Program-made: the position numbers and the translations under genes
The notes under the pieces: model-generated
What the model saw: only the letters and a program-made list of their open reading frames with translations
Database searches by the model: none
Told to the model about the DNA's origin: nothing
Assembly: GCA_965372385.1 (NCBI GenBank)
Contig: CBDVCD010000075.1
Location: forward strand, 1-12,701
Origin: JASJBU01 sp965372385
GTDB lineage: Bacteria > Pseudomonadota > Gammaproteobacteria > Chromatiales > Chromatiaceae
Length of the DNA: 12,701 nucleotides
Direction of reading: 5' to 3'
Part shown: positions 7,062-12,701 of the stretch, one piece after another
How positions within the stretch are numbered: position 1 is the first letter of the stretch
How the letters are laid out: each line of letters opens with the position of its first letter

Positions 7062-7891
7062 ATCTGTGTGGATTTGAAGTCGGTCTGGATAGGCCACTGT
7101 TTCTCATCGCCGGGCCTTGCGTCATCGAAAGCGAACAACTGGCCCTGGACACGGCCGGGCAACTCAAGGAGTTGACCAAGGGGTTGGGCATTCCTTTCAT
7201 CTATAAGTCCTCCTTCGATAAGGCGAATCGCTCAGCAGGAAGTAGTTTTCGTGGGCCTGGACTTGAGGAAGGCCTGAGGATATTGGAGACCGTGCGTGAG
7301 CAGGTCAGGGTGCCGGTGCTTACCGATGTCCATGAAGATACCCCCCTCGGTGAGGTGGCGGATGTGGTGGATGTGCTGCAGACCCCGGCCTTTCTCTGCC
7401 GTCAGACCAATTTTATCCAGAATGTGGCGATACAGGGTAAACCGGTCAATATCAAGAAGGGCCAGTTTCTCGCCCCCTGGGACATGCAGCATGTGGTCAA
7501 TAAAGCCCGGGCTGAGGGCAATGATCAGATCATGGTCTGTGAACGGGGTGTCTCCTTTGGTTACAACAACCTGGTCTCCGATATGCGCTCCTTGGCGGTG
7601 ATGCGTGATACCGGCTGTCCGGTAGTATTTGATGCCACCCACTCGGTGCAGCTGCCAGGCGGGCAGGGCGCCAGCTCTGGCGGACAGCGGGAGTTCGTGC
7701 CGGTGTTGGCGCGGGCCGCGGTTGCCGCGGGTATTTCAGGTCTCTTTATGGAGACTCACCCTGAACCCGAGAAGGCATTGAGTGATGGTCCCAACTCCTG
7801 GCCACTCGGGCGTATCCGTGAACTGCTTGAGACCCTGATGACATTAGACAGCACGGTTAAACAGCAGGGGCTCATTGAGATGCGGCTGTGA
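7058..7891 (+). CDS. kdsA: 3-deoxy-8-phosphooctulonate synthase (Kdo-8-P synthase), metal-dependent class
   Basis: KdsA condenses phosphoenolpyruvate with arabinose 5-phosphate to form Kdo-8-phosphate for the lipopolysaccharide inner core. The 277-aa TIM-barrel protein has the family motifs LIAGPCVIES, KANRSAGSSFRGPGLEEG, TDVHE, LCRQTNF, DATHSVQLPGGQGASSGG and METHPEPEKALSDGPN. Position 21 is Cys where the E. coli metal-independent enzyme has Asn. With H195, E232 and D243 it reproduces the spacing of the Aquifex metal ligands (C11, H185, E222, D233). I therefore infer a divalent-metal-dependent enzyme. The ATG overlaps the pyrG stop as ATGA, so translation is probably coupled. A 227-bp gap with a long inverted repeat follows before eno. 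Together with pyrG, which supplies CTP for Kdo activation, it serves LPS synthesis. Confidence 0.97.
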   Translation: MNLCGFEVGLDRPLFLIAGPCVIESEQLALDTAGQLKELTKGLGIPFIYKSSFDKANRSAGSSFRGPGLEEGLRILETVREQVRVPVLTDVHEDTPLGEVADVVDVLQTPAFLCRQTNFIQNVAIQGKPVNIKKGQFLAPWDMQHVVNKARAEGNDQIMVCERGVSFGYNNLVSDMRSLAVMRDTGCPVVFDATHSVQLPGGQGASSGGQREFVPVLARAAVAAGISGLFMETHPEPEKALSDGPNSWPLGRIRELLETLMTLDSTVKQQGLIEMRL

Positions 7892-7945
7892 ACCGGAGCT
7901 GACATGTTCCAGTAATAAATCCGTGATAGATATAGTTGTCCAAAA

Positions 7946-8073
7946 TAATTTAAAAGGGGGTAGTCAACTAGCGCCTCCAGCCACGAGATATTGTGATGCG
8001 TAGATGTCGATTTACAATATCGGCACAACATGTAGGTTGAGGAGGTGCTAATTAACCACCCCCCTTAATTTAA
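7946..8073. repeat. MITE-like element: imperfect 25-bp inverted repeat with flanking 8-bp direct repeats (kdsA-eno gap)
   Basis: The left arm, 7954-7978 (AAGGGGGTAG...GCGCCTCC), pairs with the right arm, 8041-8066 (GGAGGTGC...CCCCCCTT), with three mismatches, one G-T pair and one extra C. TAATTTAA occurs directly outside both arms, at 7946-7953 and 8066-8073, as a target-site duplication would, although the sequence is AT-rich and the right copy shares one base with the arm. The interior holds a second perfect inverted repeat, GATATTGT (7987-7994) and ACAATATC (8014-8021). There is no ORF. It lies 45 bp upstream of eno, so any separate eno promoter would be beside or within it. It could be a non-autonomous transposon remnant or a structured regulatory RNA. 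Confidence 0.6.
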
Positions 8074-8118
8074 TAGCTATAGACAATTTTTAATACTAAC
8101 CAATAAGCTGGAGTCGTT

Positions 8119-9399
8119 ATGTCTGAAATAGTTGATATTCGTGGGCGGGAAATCCTGGATTCAAGGGGCAACCCCACGATCGAGGCCGATGTCATTACTG
8201 CCGATGGGGCAATCGGACGTGCCATGGTGCCGTCCGGTGCCTCCACCGGTTCCCGCGAGGCCCTGGAGTTGCGGGATGGAGACAAGAGTCGTTACCTGGG
8301 CAAAGGGGTGTTGCAGGCCGTCTCCAACGTCAACGGCGCGCTACGTGATGCCCTGATTGGCATGGAAGTGGCCGACCAGACGACGCTGGACAACCGTATG
8401 CTGGAACTGGACGGCACCGAGAACAAGGGGAAACTGGGGGCCAACGCCCTGTTGGGTATCTCTCTGGCGGCGGCTCATGCGACGGCTCAGGAGCGTGCAC
8501 TGCCCCTCTACCGTTCCCTCTCCGCCGGTCCCTACCGCCTGCCGGTACCCATGATGAATATCATCAACGGTGGTGCTCATGCACAGAATTCGGTAGACCT
8601 GCAGGAGTTCATGATCCTGCCGGTGGGAGCCGGTTCCATGCGTGAAGCGGTACGTTACGGCGCAGAGGTCTTTCACGCCCTGAAGAGCGTTCTGAGTGGT
8701 CGTGGCATGGCCACCGGGGTAGGTGACGAAGGTGGTTTTGCCCCTGATCTGCCCTCCAATGAAGCAGCCATCGAGGTGATCCTGGAGGCGATCGGCAAGG
8801 CTGGATTCGAGGTGGGCAGGGACATCTATCTGGGACTGGATGTGGCCAGCTCCGAGTTCTACGAGGATGGGGTCTACAACCTGGCCTCCGAAGGCCGCAA
8901 GTTCAGCGCCGAGGAGTTCACCGACTACCTGGCCGGCTGGGTCGATCAGTACCCGATCATCTCCATCGAGGATGGTATGGATGAGAGCGACTGGGATGGC
9001 TGGAAGTATCACACCGAAAAACTGGGCGGCAAGGTACAGCTGGTAGGCGACGATCTGTTCGTTACCAATACCAAGATCCTGGAACGTGGCATCAACGAGA
9101 AGGTCGCCAACTCCATTCTCATCAAGGTCAACCAGATCGGTACCCTCACCGAGACCCTGGCGGCGATAGAGATGGCGCGCAAGGCCGGCTACAGCGCGGT
9201 GGTCTCACACCGTTCCGGTGAGACCGAGGACACCACAATCGCCGATCTGGTGGTGGCGACCAATACCGGGCAGATCAAGACCGGGTCACTCTCCCGTTCA
9301 GATCGGGTGGCCAAGTACAACCAGCTGATGCGTATCGAGGATCAACTGGGTGACGAGGCGGTCTATGCCGGGGCCGAGGCCTTTCCGGTAAAGATTTGA
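8119..9399 (+). CDS. eno: Enolase (phosphopyruvate hydratase)
   Basis: Enolase interconverts 2-phosphoglycerate and phosphoenolpyruvate in glycolysis and gluconeogenesis. In many gammaproteobacteria it is also part of the RNA degradosome. The 426-aa protein has the N-terminal IRGREILDSRGNPTIE and the mobile loop VPSGASTGSREALELRD. The catalytic and metal residues are present: E204 (VGDEGGFAPD), Mg ligands D241, E284 (SIEDGMDESDWDGW) and D311 (GDDLFVTN), K336 (LIKVNQIGTLTET), H364 (VVSHRSGETEDT) and K387. The loop around 151-164, GGAHAQNSVDLQEF, differs slightly from the E. coli GGEHADNNVDIQEF form. ATG 8119 has GGAG at 8110-8113 upstream. The gene is separated from kdsA by a gap with a MITE-like inverted repeat and followed by another hairpin element, so it may have a transcript partly its own. 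PEP links it to the KdsA reaction. Confidence 0.98.
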   Translation: MSEIVDIRGREILDSRGNPTIEADVITADGAIGRAMVPSGASTGSREALELRDGDKSRYLGKGVLQAVSNVNGALRDALIGMEVADQTTLDNRMLELDGTENKGKLGANALLGISLAAAHATAQERALPLYRSLSAGPYRLPVPMMNIINGGAHAQNSVDLQEFMILPVGAGSMREAVRYGAEVFHALKSVLSGRGMATGVGDEGGFAPDLPSNEAAIEVILEAIGKAGFEVGRDIYLGLDVASSEFYEDGVYNLASEGRKFSAEEFTDYLAGWVDQYPIISIEDGMDESDWDGWKYHTEKLGGKVQLVGDDLFVTNTKILERGINEKVANSILIKVNQIGTLTETLAAIEMARKAGYSAVVSHRSGETEDTTIADLVVATNTGQIKTGSLSRSDRVAKYNQLMRIEDQLGDEAVYAGAEAFPVKI

Positions 9400-9408
9400 C
9401 CGGTTCTT

Positions 9409-9470
9409 GGTCCGCAAATAAACGCTAATGAACGCGAATAAATTTGCGTTTATTAGCGGATTTATGGACC
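9409..9470 (+). repeat. 62-bp palindromic hairpin element between eno and ftsB
   Basis: GGTCC at 9409-9413 pairs with GGACC at 9466-9470. The arms continue inward through AAAT/ATTT, GCTAAT/ATTAGC and AACGC/GCGTT to a four-base loop near 9439-9442. There is one small asymmetric bulge and a single internal mismatch near 9415. Three exceptions to Watson-Crick pairing are G-T on the plus strand, so an RNA from the plus strand would fold better than one from the minus strand. No U-tract follows, so it is not a standard intrinsic terminator. It resembles dispersed palindromic repeats with alternating CGCTAAT/GCGTTTATT blocks; I infer this from recall, and no copy search was possible. Confidence 0.75.
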
Positions 9471-9506
9471 ACTAGCAAGCCATTTTGGTATTTCTTTCAT
9501 TGAAGC

Positions 9507-9803
9507 ATGCGTATCCTCATCGCCATCCTGCTGATCGTGTTTGTGATGTTGCAGTATCGCCTCTGGGTGGGGAAGGGCAGTCTGGCGGAGGTGACCAATC
9601 TCCAACAGGAGATCACCCTGCTGAACCAGGAGCTGGTCAAACTCCGGGAGCGAAACCGCACCCTGCAGGCCGAAGTGGAGGATCTGCGCAGCGGGCAATC
9701 CGCCATTGAGGAGCGTGCCCGCAGCGAATTGGGCATGATCAAGGAGGGAGAGATCTTTTACCAGGTCGTCGATGCCCCGGCTGCTAGTACTCCTTCAAGG
9801 TAA
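9507..9803 (+). CDS. ftsB: Cell division protein FtsB (FtsL/DivIC-type septum protein)
   Basis: FtsB is a bitopic inner-membrane protein that joins FtsL and FtsQ to activate septal peptidoglycan synthesis at the division site. The 98-aa product fits: a short N-terminus, one transmembrane helix at about 3-18 (ILIAILLIVFVMLQYR), the family signature YRLWVGKGS, then a periplasmic leucine-zipper coiled coil at about 28-62. The conserved ERARSELGMIKEGEIFYQVV segment near 72-91 matches E. coli FtsB well. The last codons (Ser-Thr-Pro-Ser-Arg) and the TAA stop at 9801-9803 lie inside the left arm of a long inverted repeat, so the extreme C-terminus may come from an inserted element rather than the ancestral gene. 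The region after FYQVV is variable in the family. The gene follows eno, as in many gammaproteobacteria. Confidence 0.95.
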   Translation: MRILIAILLIVFVMLQYRLWVGKGSLAEVTNLQQEITLLNQELVKLRERNRTLQAEVEDLRSGQSAIEERARSELGMIKEGEIFYQVVDAPAASTPSR

Positions 9804-9930
9804 TAAATTAGGCTGCAGCCAGCCAGGAAGCGGTAAGCTGCTAGGCGCGCGACCGTAGGACTAGCCGTCGCTAATTCAAGGGAGCGCAACAACGCAAATG
9901 ACCGATTCCTGACTGGCCCGAAGGGAGCGC

Positions 9931-10014
9931 CCCAAATCGGCCAATGCGGCGTTGCAGTCCTTGAAAAGGGCCTGCCATTCTCTGCGGACTGCGCCTTGCC
10001 TTGGCCGATTTGGG
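9931..10014. repeat. Internal stem-loop inside the ftsB-ispD element
   Basis: CCCAAATCGGCCAA (9931-9944) is the exact reverse complement of TTGGCCGATTTGGG (10001-10014). Further in, GCAGTCC (9954-9960) pairs with GGACTGC (9986-9992), leaving a partly matched stretch between the two blocks and a loop of about 25 bases. It is nested asymmetrically, close to the right arm of the larger inverted repeat. It could be a separate palindromic repeat or part of the same element's fold. Confidence 0.85.
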
Positions 10015-10042
10015 AAGCTCTGCATCCTAAGTTATTACCTTG

Positions 10043-10048
10043 AAGGAG
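10043..10048 (+). promoter_or_regulatory. Shine-Dalgarno of ispD, located in the element's right arm
   Basis: AAGGAG lies 8 bases before the ispD ATG at 10057 and fixes that start over the longer open frame beginning at 9952. Its exact complement, CTCCTT (9791-9796), is in the last codons of ftsB within the left arm. A long-range pairing of the transcript would hide the ribosome site. Confidence 0.85.
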
Positions 10049-10056
10049 TACTGGGC

Positions 10057-10758
10057 ATGAGTAGAAGATTCTGGGCGGTTGTACCCGCTGCGGGGGCAGG
10101 CAAACGCATGGCCAGTGAGGTGCCGAAACAGTATCTCCCATTGCATGGCCAGCGGGTGATCGAGCATACCCTGGATCGTCTGTTATCCGAGCCGAGGATA
10201 GAGGCGGTCTATGTGGCTCTTTCGCCGAATGATGCATGGTGGGTCTCCACGGTGCATGCCAACACACCCCGGGTGATCCGCATAAACGGTGGTGCCGAAC
10301 GTTGTCACTCGGTACTCAATGCCCTTGATCTTCTGCAGCACAAGGCGGACCCACAGGACTGGGTGTTGGTGCACGATGCCGCAAGACCCTGTTTGAGCAG
10401 GGAAGACCTGGAGCGGTTGATCTGTATGCTGGAGAATGACCCGGTGGGTGGGCTCCTCGGTGTGCCGGTGCATGACACCATGAAAAGAGTGGATGAGAGT
10501 GGCAGGGTGGAAACCAGCGTGCCCAGGGATCGGCTTTGGCACGCCTACACACCGCAGATGTTTCGCCTTGAGGCGTTAGGTGCCGCGCTGCGGGCTGCCC
10601 TGGAACAAGGTTTGCTGGTGACCGACGATGCCAGTGCCATGGAACTGGCTGGTTACCAGCCAACAATGGTTGAGGGAGACTCGGATAATATCAAGATCAC
10701 CCGGCCTGCTGACTTAGCCCTGGCTGAATTCTACTTGGCCCGCCAATCACTCCCCTGA
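10057..10758 (+). CDS. ispD: 2-C-methyl-D-erythritol 4-phosphate cytidylyltransferase
   Basis: IspD transfers CMP from CTP to methylerythritol phosphate in the MEP pathway of isoprenoid synthesis, which feeds ubiquinone and undecaprenyl phosphate. The 233-aa protein has the nucleotidyltransferase signature PAAGAGKRM with K17, then PKQYLPL with K24, the VLVHDAARPC metal/CTP segment near 104-112, VPVHDTMKRV near 137-145, RDRLWHAYTPQMF near 157-169, TDDASAME near 189-196 and EGDSDNIKITRPADLA, including K213, near 206-221. These match the E. coli enzyme (236 aa). The ATG at 10057 has AAGGAG 8 bases upstream; the frame is open to 9952, but that part lies in the MITE-like element. The gene depends on this element for its ribosome site. 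ispF lies 203 bp downstream rather than overlapping as in E. coli. Confidence 0.97.
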   Translation: MSRRFWAVVPAAGAGKRMASEVPKQYLPLHGQRVIEHTLDRLLSEPRIEAVYVALSPNDAWWVSTVHANTPRVIRINGGAERCHSVLNALDLLQHKADPQDWVLVHDAARPCLSREDLERLICMLENDPVGGLLGVPVHDTMKRVDESGRVETSVPRDRLWHAYTPQMFRLEALGAALRAALEQGLLVTDDASAMELAGYQPTMVEGDSDNIKITRPADLALAEFYLARQSLP

Positions 10759-10829
10759 GAGTAGCGCCTATTGCGCTTGAGGCTTTCTTTTGCCGCCAAC
10801 GGTCTTTCATGCCTGGTCCAGATATCTGT

Positions 10830-10860
10830 TTGACAATATGGTGAAAATAACATTTGTAAT
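10830..10860 (+). promoter_or_regulatory. Candidate sigma-70 promoter for ispF-truD
   Basis: A perfect -35, TTGACA (10830-10835), is followed by TGTAAT (10855-10860), which matches 5 of 6 -10 bases, with a rather long 19-bp spacer. It lies in the 203-bp gap between ispD and ispF, about 100 bp before the ispF start. A second weaker pair, TTGACC (10878-10883) and TGTAAT (10899-10904), has a short 15-bp spacer. The rest of the gap shows only short hairpins such as AGCGC/GCGCT at 10763-10777, without a U-tract. Confidence 0.4.
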
Positions 10861-10961
10861 GATCCTAGAAAGCGCAGTTGACCGCGCTGAGTATGGGATG
10901 TAATCAGACAATATTTTGCGGTTTAGATAACGCACCCTTTACGGTGAAATGGGGAGGTAGG

Positions 10962-11432
10962 ATGCGGATTGGTCAGGGTTATGATGCCCATCGGTTTGAA
11001 GATGGCGGCAGACTGGTGTTGGGTGGGGTGGAAATAGCACAGGATCAGGGACTCAAGGCCCATTCGGATGGGGACGTGCTGATCCATGCCTTGTGTGATG
11101 CCTTGCTGGGCGCCGCTGGCCTGGGGGATATCGGGCGCCATTTTCCTGATTCCAAGGCAGAGTATGCGGGCATCGATAGCCGGATCCTGCTGCGAACCGT
11201 CGTGGAGCGGCTGCATGTGGCAGGCCTCAGGGTCGGCAATGCGGATCTCACGGCCGTGGCTCAGCGGCCCAAGCTCGCCCCCTACATTGAGACCATGCGG
11301 GGCCGTTTGGCCGCTGATCTGCAGGTCGATGTCTGCCGGGTCAACGTCAAGGCAACCACCACCGAGGGCATGGGCTTCACCGGACGGGGCGAGGGCATCG
11401 CCGCCTATGCAGTCGTCCTGCTAGAGGAGTAG
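10962..11432 (+). CDS. ispF: 2-C-methyl-D-erythritol 2,4-cyclodiphosphate synthase
   Basis: IspF cyclises the phosphorylated CDP-methylerythritol to ME-2,4-cyclodiphosphate with release of CMP, two steps after IspD in the MEP pathway. It is normally a homotrimer with a divalent metal. The 156-aa product has the expected metal ligands D8, H10 and H42 (GYDAHRF and LIHALCDALLGAAGLGDIG). It also carries HSDGD at 34-38, HFPDS at 60-64, and the C-terminal KATTTEGMGFTGRGEGIAA block near 130-148 that lines the nucleotide pocket. The ATG at 10962 follows a strong GGGGAGG (10951-10957). The frame extends upstream to 10878 but without similarity. Its last codons include AGAGGAG, which serves as the ribosome site for truD. 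The 203-bp gap from ispD and a candidate promoter suggest its own transcript start. Confidence 0.97.
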   Translation: MRIGQGYDAHRFEDGGRLVLGGVEIAQDQGLKAHSDGDVLIHALCDALLGAAGLGDIGRHFPDSKAEYAGIDSRILLRTVVERLHVAGLRVGNADLTAVAQRPKLAPYIETMRGRLAADLQVDVCRVNVKATTTEGMGFTGRGEGIAAYAVVLLEE

Positions 11433-11437
11433 ACCGA

Positions 11438-12502
11438 TTGTCCGGTCATGTCTGGCAAACCCTAGCTGAGATGCCTTGTGCCTTCGGTGGACCTGTGGGT
11501 AAGGGTATCATTCGCTCCACCTCCGATGATTTTCGGGTCGATGAGATACTGGGCTTTGAACCGGATGGGGAGGGCGAACATGCCCTGCTGCATCTGCGCA
11601 AGCGGGAGACTAATACCATCTGGCTGGCCAGACAGATTGCCAAGCTGGCCAGGGTTCCCAATCGGGATGTGAGCTATGCAGGGTTGAAGGACCGTCATGC
11701 AGTGACCAGCCAGTGGTTCTCAGTGCGCCTGGCCGGTCAGCCGGAACCGGATTGGCGGGCGTTGGAGTCGGAGCAGATAGAGCTGCTCAGGGCCGAGCGG
11801 CACCGGCGCAAGTTACGCACAGGTACCCTGCGTGGTAACCGATTCCGCCTGCTGATTCGCGAGCTGAACGCCGATTCGAGTGGGCTGGAACAGCGTCTGC
11901 GGCAGATCCGGCGGGCCGGCATACCCAACTATTTTGGCGAACAGCGTTTCGGCCATGACTACGGTAACCTGGATCAGGCGACGGCCCTATTCGAACGCAG
12001 GTTGGGTAAGATCGACCGCAAACTACGTGGCCTGTTGATCTCCGCCGCCCGCTCTCAGCTCTTCAACCAGGTGCTGGCTGCCCGTATCGAGCAGGGCAAC
12101 TGGAATCGAGCCATGTCGGGGGACTTTATGAAACTGGCGGGCAGCCGTTCCGGTTTTCCCATCGAAGTGGTGGACGAGACCATCAGCAAACGCTGCCGGG
12201 AGTTGGATATCCACCCCTCCGGTCCACTTTGGGGGCGTGGCTCTCCATTGGTGAGCGGTGAGTCACTGCAGCTTGAAGATGCCGTGCTGGCTCCCTTTGC
12301 AACCTGGCGCTCCGGCCTGGAGCATGTGGGGCTGGAACAGGAGCGTCGTCCCCTGCGCATCAAGCTGGATGATCTCCGTTGGCGTTTCCTCAATAATCGC
12401 AGTCTGCTGCTTGAATTCAGCCTGCCTGCCGGCAGTTACGCGACTGTATTGCTGCGTGAACTGCTGACAGTCAAATCGCCGCTGCCTTTGAGAAGAGAAT
12501 AA
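11438..12502 (+). CDS. truD: tRNA pseudouridine(13) synthase
   Basis: TruD isomerises uridine 13 of tRNA(Glu) to pseudouridine in the cytoplasm. The 354-aa protein has the N-terminal DDFRVDEILGFEPDGEGEHALLHLRKR type of start. The catalytic D85 is in YAGLKDRHAVTSQWFS, the motif equivalent to D80 of E. coli, and PNYFGEQRFGHDYGNL follows near 162-177. The family's inserted TRUD domain and a C-terminal pseudouridine synthase part follow, with PLWGRGSPLVSGE near 233-245. The start is a TTG at 11438, five bases after the ispF stop and 8 bases after AGAGGAG (11423-11429). The next in-frame ATG, 11 codons on, has no comparable ribosome site and would cut into the expected N-terminus. The gene follows ispF as in E. 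coli; surE, which often comes next, is not found in the remaining 199 bases. Confidence 0.96.
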   Translation: MSGHVWQTLAEMPCAFGGPVGKGIIRSTSDDFRVDEILGFEPDGEGEHALLHLRKRETNTIWLARQIAKLARVPNRDVSYAGLKDRHAVTSQWFSVRLAGQPEPDWRALESEQIELLRAERHRRKLRTGTLRGNRFRLLIRELNADSSGLEQRLRQIRRAGIPNYFGEQRFGHDYGNLDQATALFERRLGKIDRKLRGLLISAARSQLFNQVLAARIEQGNWNRAMSGDFMKLAGSRSGFPIEVVDETISKRCRELDIHPSGPLWGRGSPLVSGESLQLEDAVLAPFATWRSGLEHVGLEQERRPLRIKLDDLRWRFLNNRSLLLEFSLPAGSYATVLLRELLTVKSPLPLRRE

Positions 12503-12620
12503 GCTCCTCAAGTTTCAGGCTTATATGTCGACCCAACTCGATAAGATTAAACAGAATCTTCCCTCATCTATCAGGATATAGGGCTTCAATTCAAGCAAGT
12601 TCGATGTCAGGAGTGGACGC

Positions 12621-12701
12621 ATGAGATATCAATTGGTTTTTCTTATTCCAGACCTCCCAAACATCACCAAAAACGCCTCTGCTTTTTGGACATTGGCCTC
12701 T
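12621..12701 (+). CDS. Start of an unrecognised ORF running off the window (possible partial CDS)
   Basis: An ATG at 12621 opens a frame of 27 codons without a stop to the last base, beginning MRYQLVFLIPDLPN. AGGAG (12609-12613) stands 7 bases before it, a well-placed ribosome site. The visible residues do not resemble SurE, which begins with a LLSNDDG-type motif and would be the expected neighbour of truD. Twenty-seven codons are too few to prove coding. The 118-bp gap before it holds only a weak hairpin, AAGATT/AATCTT (12543-12560), without a U-tract. Confidence 0.4.
   Translation, partial: MRYQLVFLIPDLPNITKNASAFWTLAS

Larger units (their letters stand above)
9786..10052. repeat. MITE-like 267-bp element with near-perfect 33-bp terminal inverted repeats
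   Basis: The left arm 9786-9818 and the reverse complement of the right arm 10020-10052 agree at 31 of 33 positions; the outer 21 are identical (AGTACTCCTTCAAGG and onward). The ends are AGTACT, itself a palindrome containing TA, so a TA or AGTACT target duplication is possible but cannot be proved. The interior carries a 10-bp direct repeat, AAGGGAGCGC (9878-9887 and 9921-9930), a small palindrome near 9840-9865 and a long hairpin at 9931-10014. No ORF codes for a transposase, so it would be non-autonomous. The left arm contains the end and stop codon of ftsB, and the right arm contains the ispD Shine-Dalgarno. Confidence 0.85.

Noticed and set aside
8341..9012. 223-codon minus-strand frame opposite eno
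   Set aside because: It lies wholly antisense to a well-conserved enolase. Such frames are common opposite GC-biased codons, and the translation shows no family motif.
9952..10056. N-terminal extension of ispD by 35 codons
   Set aside because: The extension would be encoded by the internal hairpin and right arm of the element. The strong AAGGAG before ATG 10057 and the family start point to the shorter protein.
9804..10056. An independent small RNA or tRNA gene in the ftsB-ispD gap
   Set aside because: The hairpins do not form a cloverleaf, and no clear promoter and terminator pair was seen. The inverted terminal repeats are better explained by a MITE-like element.
10763..10777. Terminator after ispD
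   Set aside because: The AGCGC/GCGCT stem is only 5 bp and is not followed directly by a U-tract.
12543..12560. Terminator after truD
   Set aside because: AAGATT/AATCTT forms only a 6-bp AT-rich stem, followed by CCCTC rather than U residues.

Overview
The window looks like chromosomal DNA from a gammaproteobacterial sulfur oxidiser of the purple-sulfur or symbiont type (Chromatiales or Sedimenticola-like); this is an inference. The reasons are gammaproteobacterial gene order on both sides, an FNR/Anr-type oxygen regulator with all four cluster cysteines, and a secreted Gly/Tyr-rich protein that resembles the sulfur globule envelope proteins of such bacteria. No phage, IS transposase, CRISPR array, rRNA or tRNA was found.

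Layout. (1) 81-3726: mltD (minus strand), then divergently a YafS-like methyltransferase, rnhA and dnaQ on the plus strand with overlapping ends. This is the familiar mltD/gloB/yafS/rnhA/dnaQ neighbourhood, but gloB is absent. (2) 3755-5078: two minus-strand genes, fnr with a near-consensus FNR box upstream, and a sulfur-globule-type protein gene with its own strong terminator. (3) 5427-12502: a long plus-strand housekeeping run, pyrG-kdsA-eno-ftsB-ispD-ispF-truD, in the order usual in many gammaproteobacteria. It covers CTP and Kdo synthesis, glycolysis, division, two MEP isoprenoid steps and tRNA pseudouridylation. surE, which often follows truD, is not seen; only the start of an unrecognised ORF is visible at the right edge. 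Positions 1-80 hold only the region downstream of mltD, and I see nothing definite there.

The most unusual content lies in the gaps of the housekeeping run. Three of them carry long inverted repeats of different sequence: 7946-8073 (kdsA-eno), 9409-9470 (eno-ftsB) and 9786-10052 (ftsB-ispD). The last has 33-bp arms with 31 matches. One arm encodes the last five codons and stop of ftsB, and the other contains the Shine-Dalgarno sequence of ispD, so the structure could affect ispD translation. These look like small non-autonomous (MITE-like) or palindromic dispersed elements. I could not search a genome for other copies.

I did not find an evidently new multi-gene system. The genes are mostly conventional, and the novelty is in the intergenic elements, the fnr autoregulatory site, the repeat-bearing sulfur globule protein and the local gene-order breaks.
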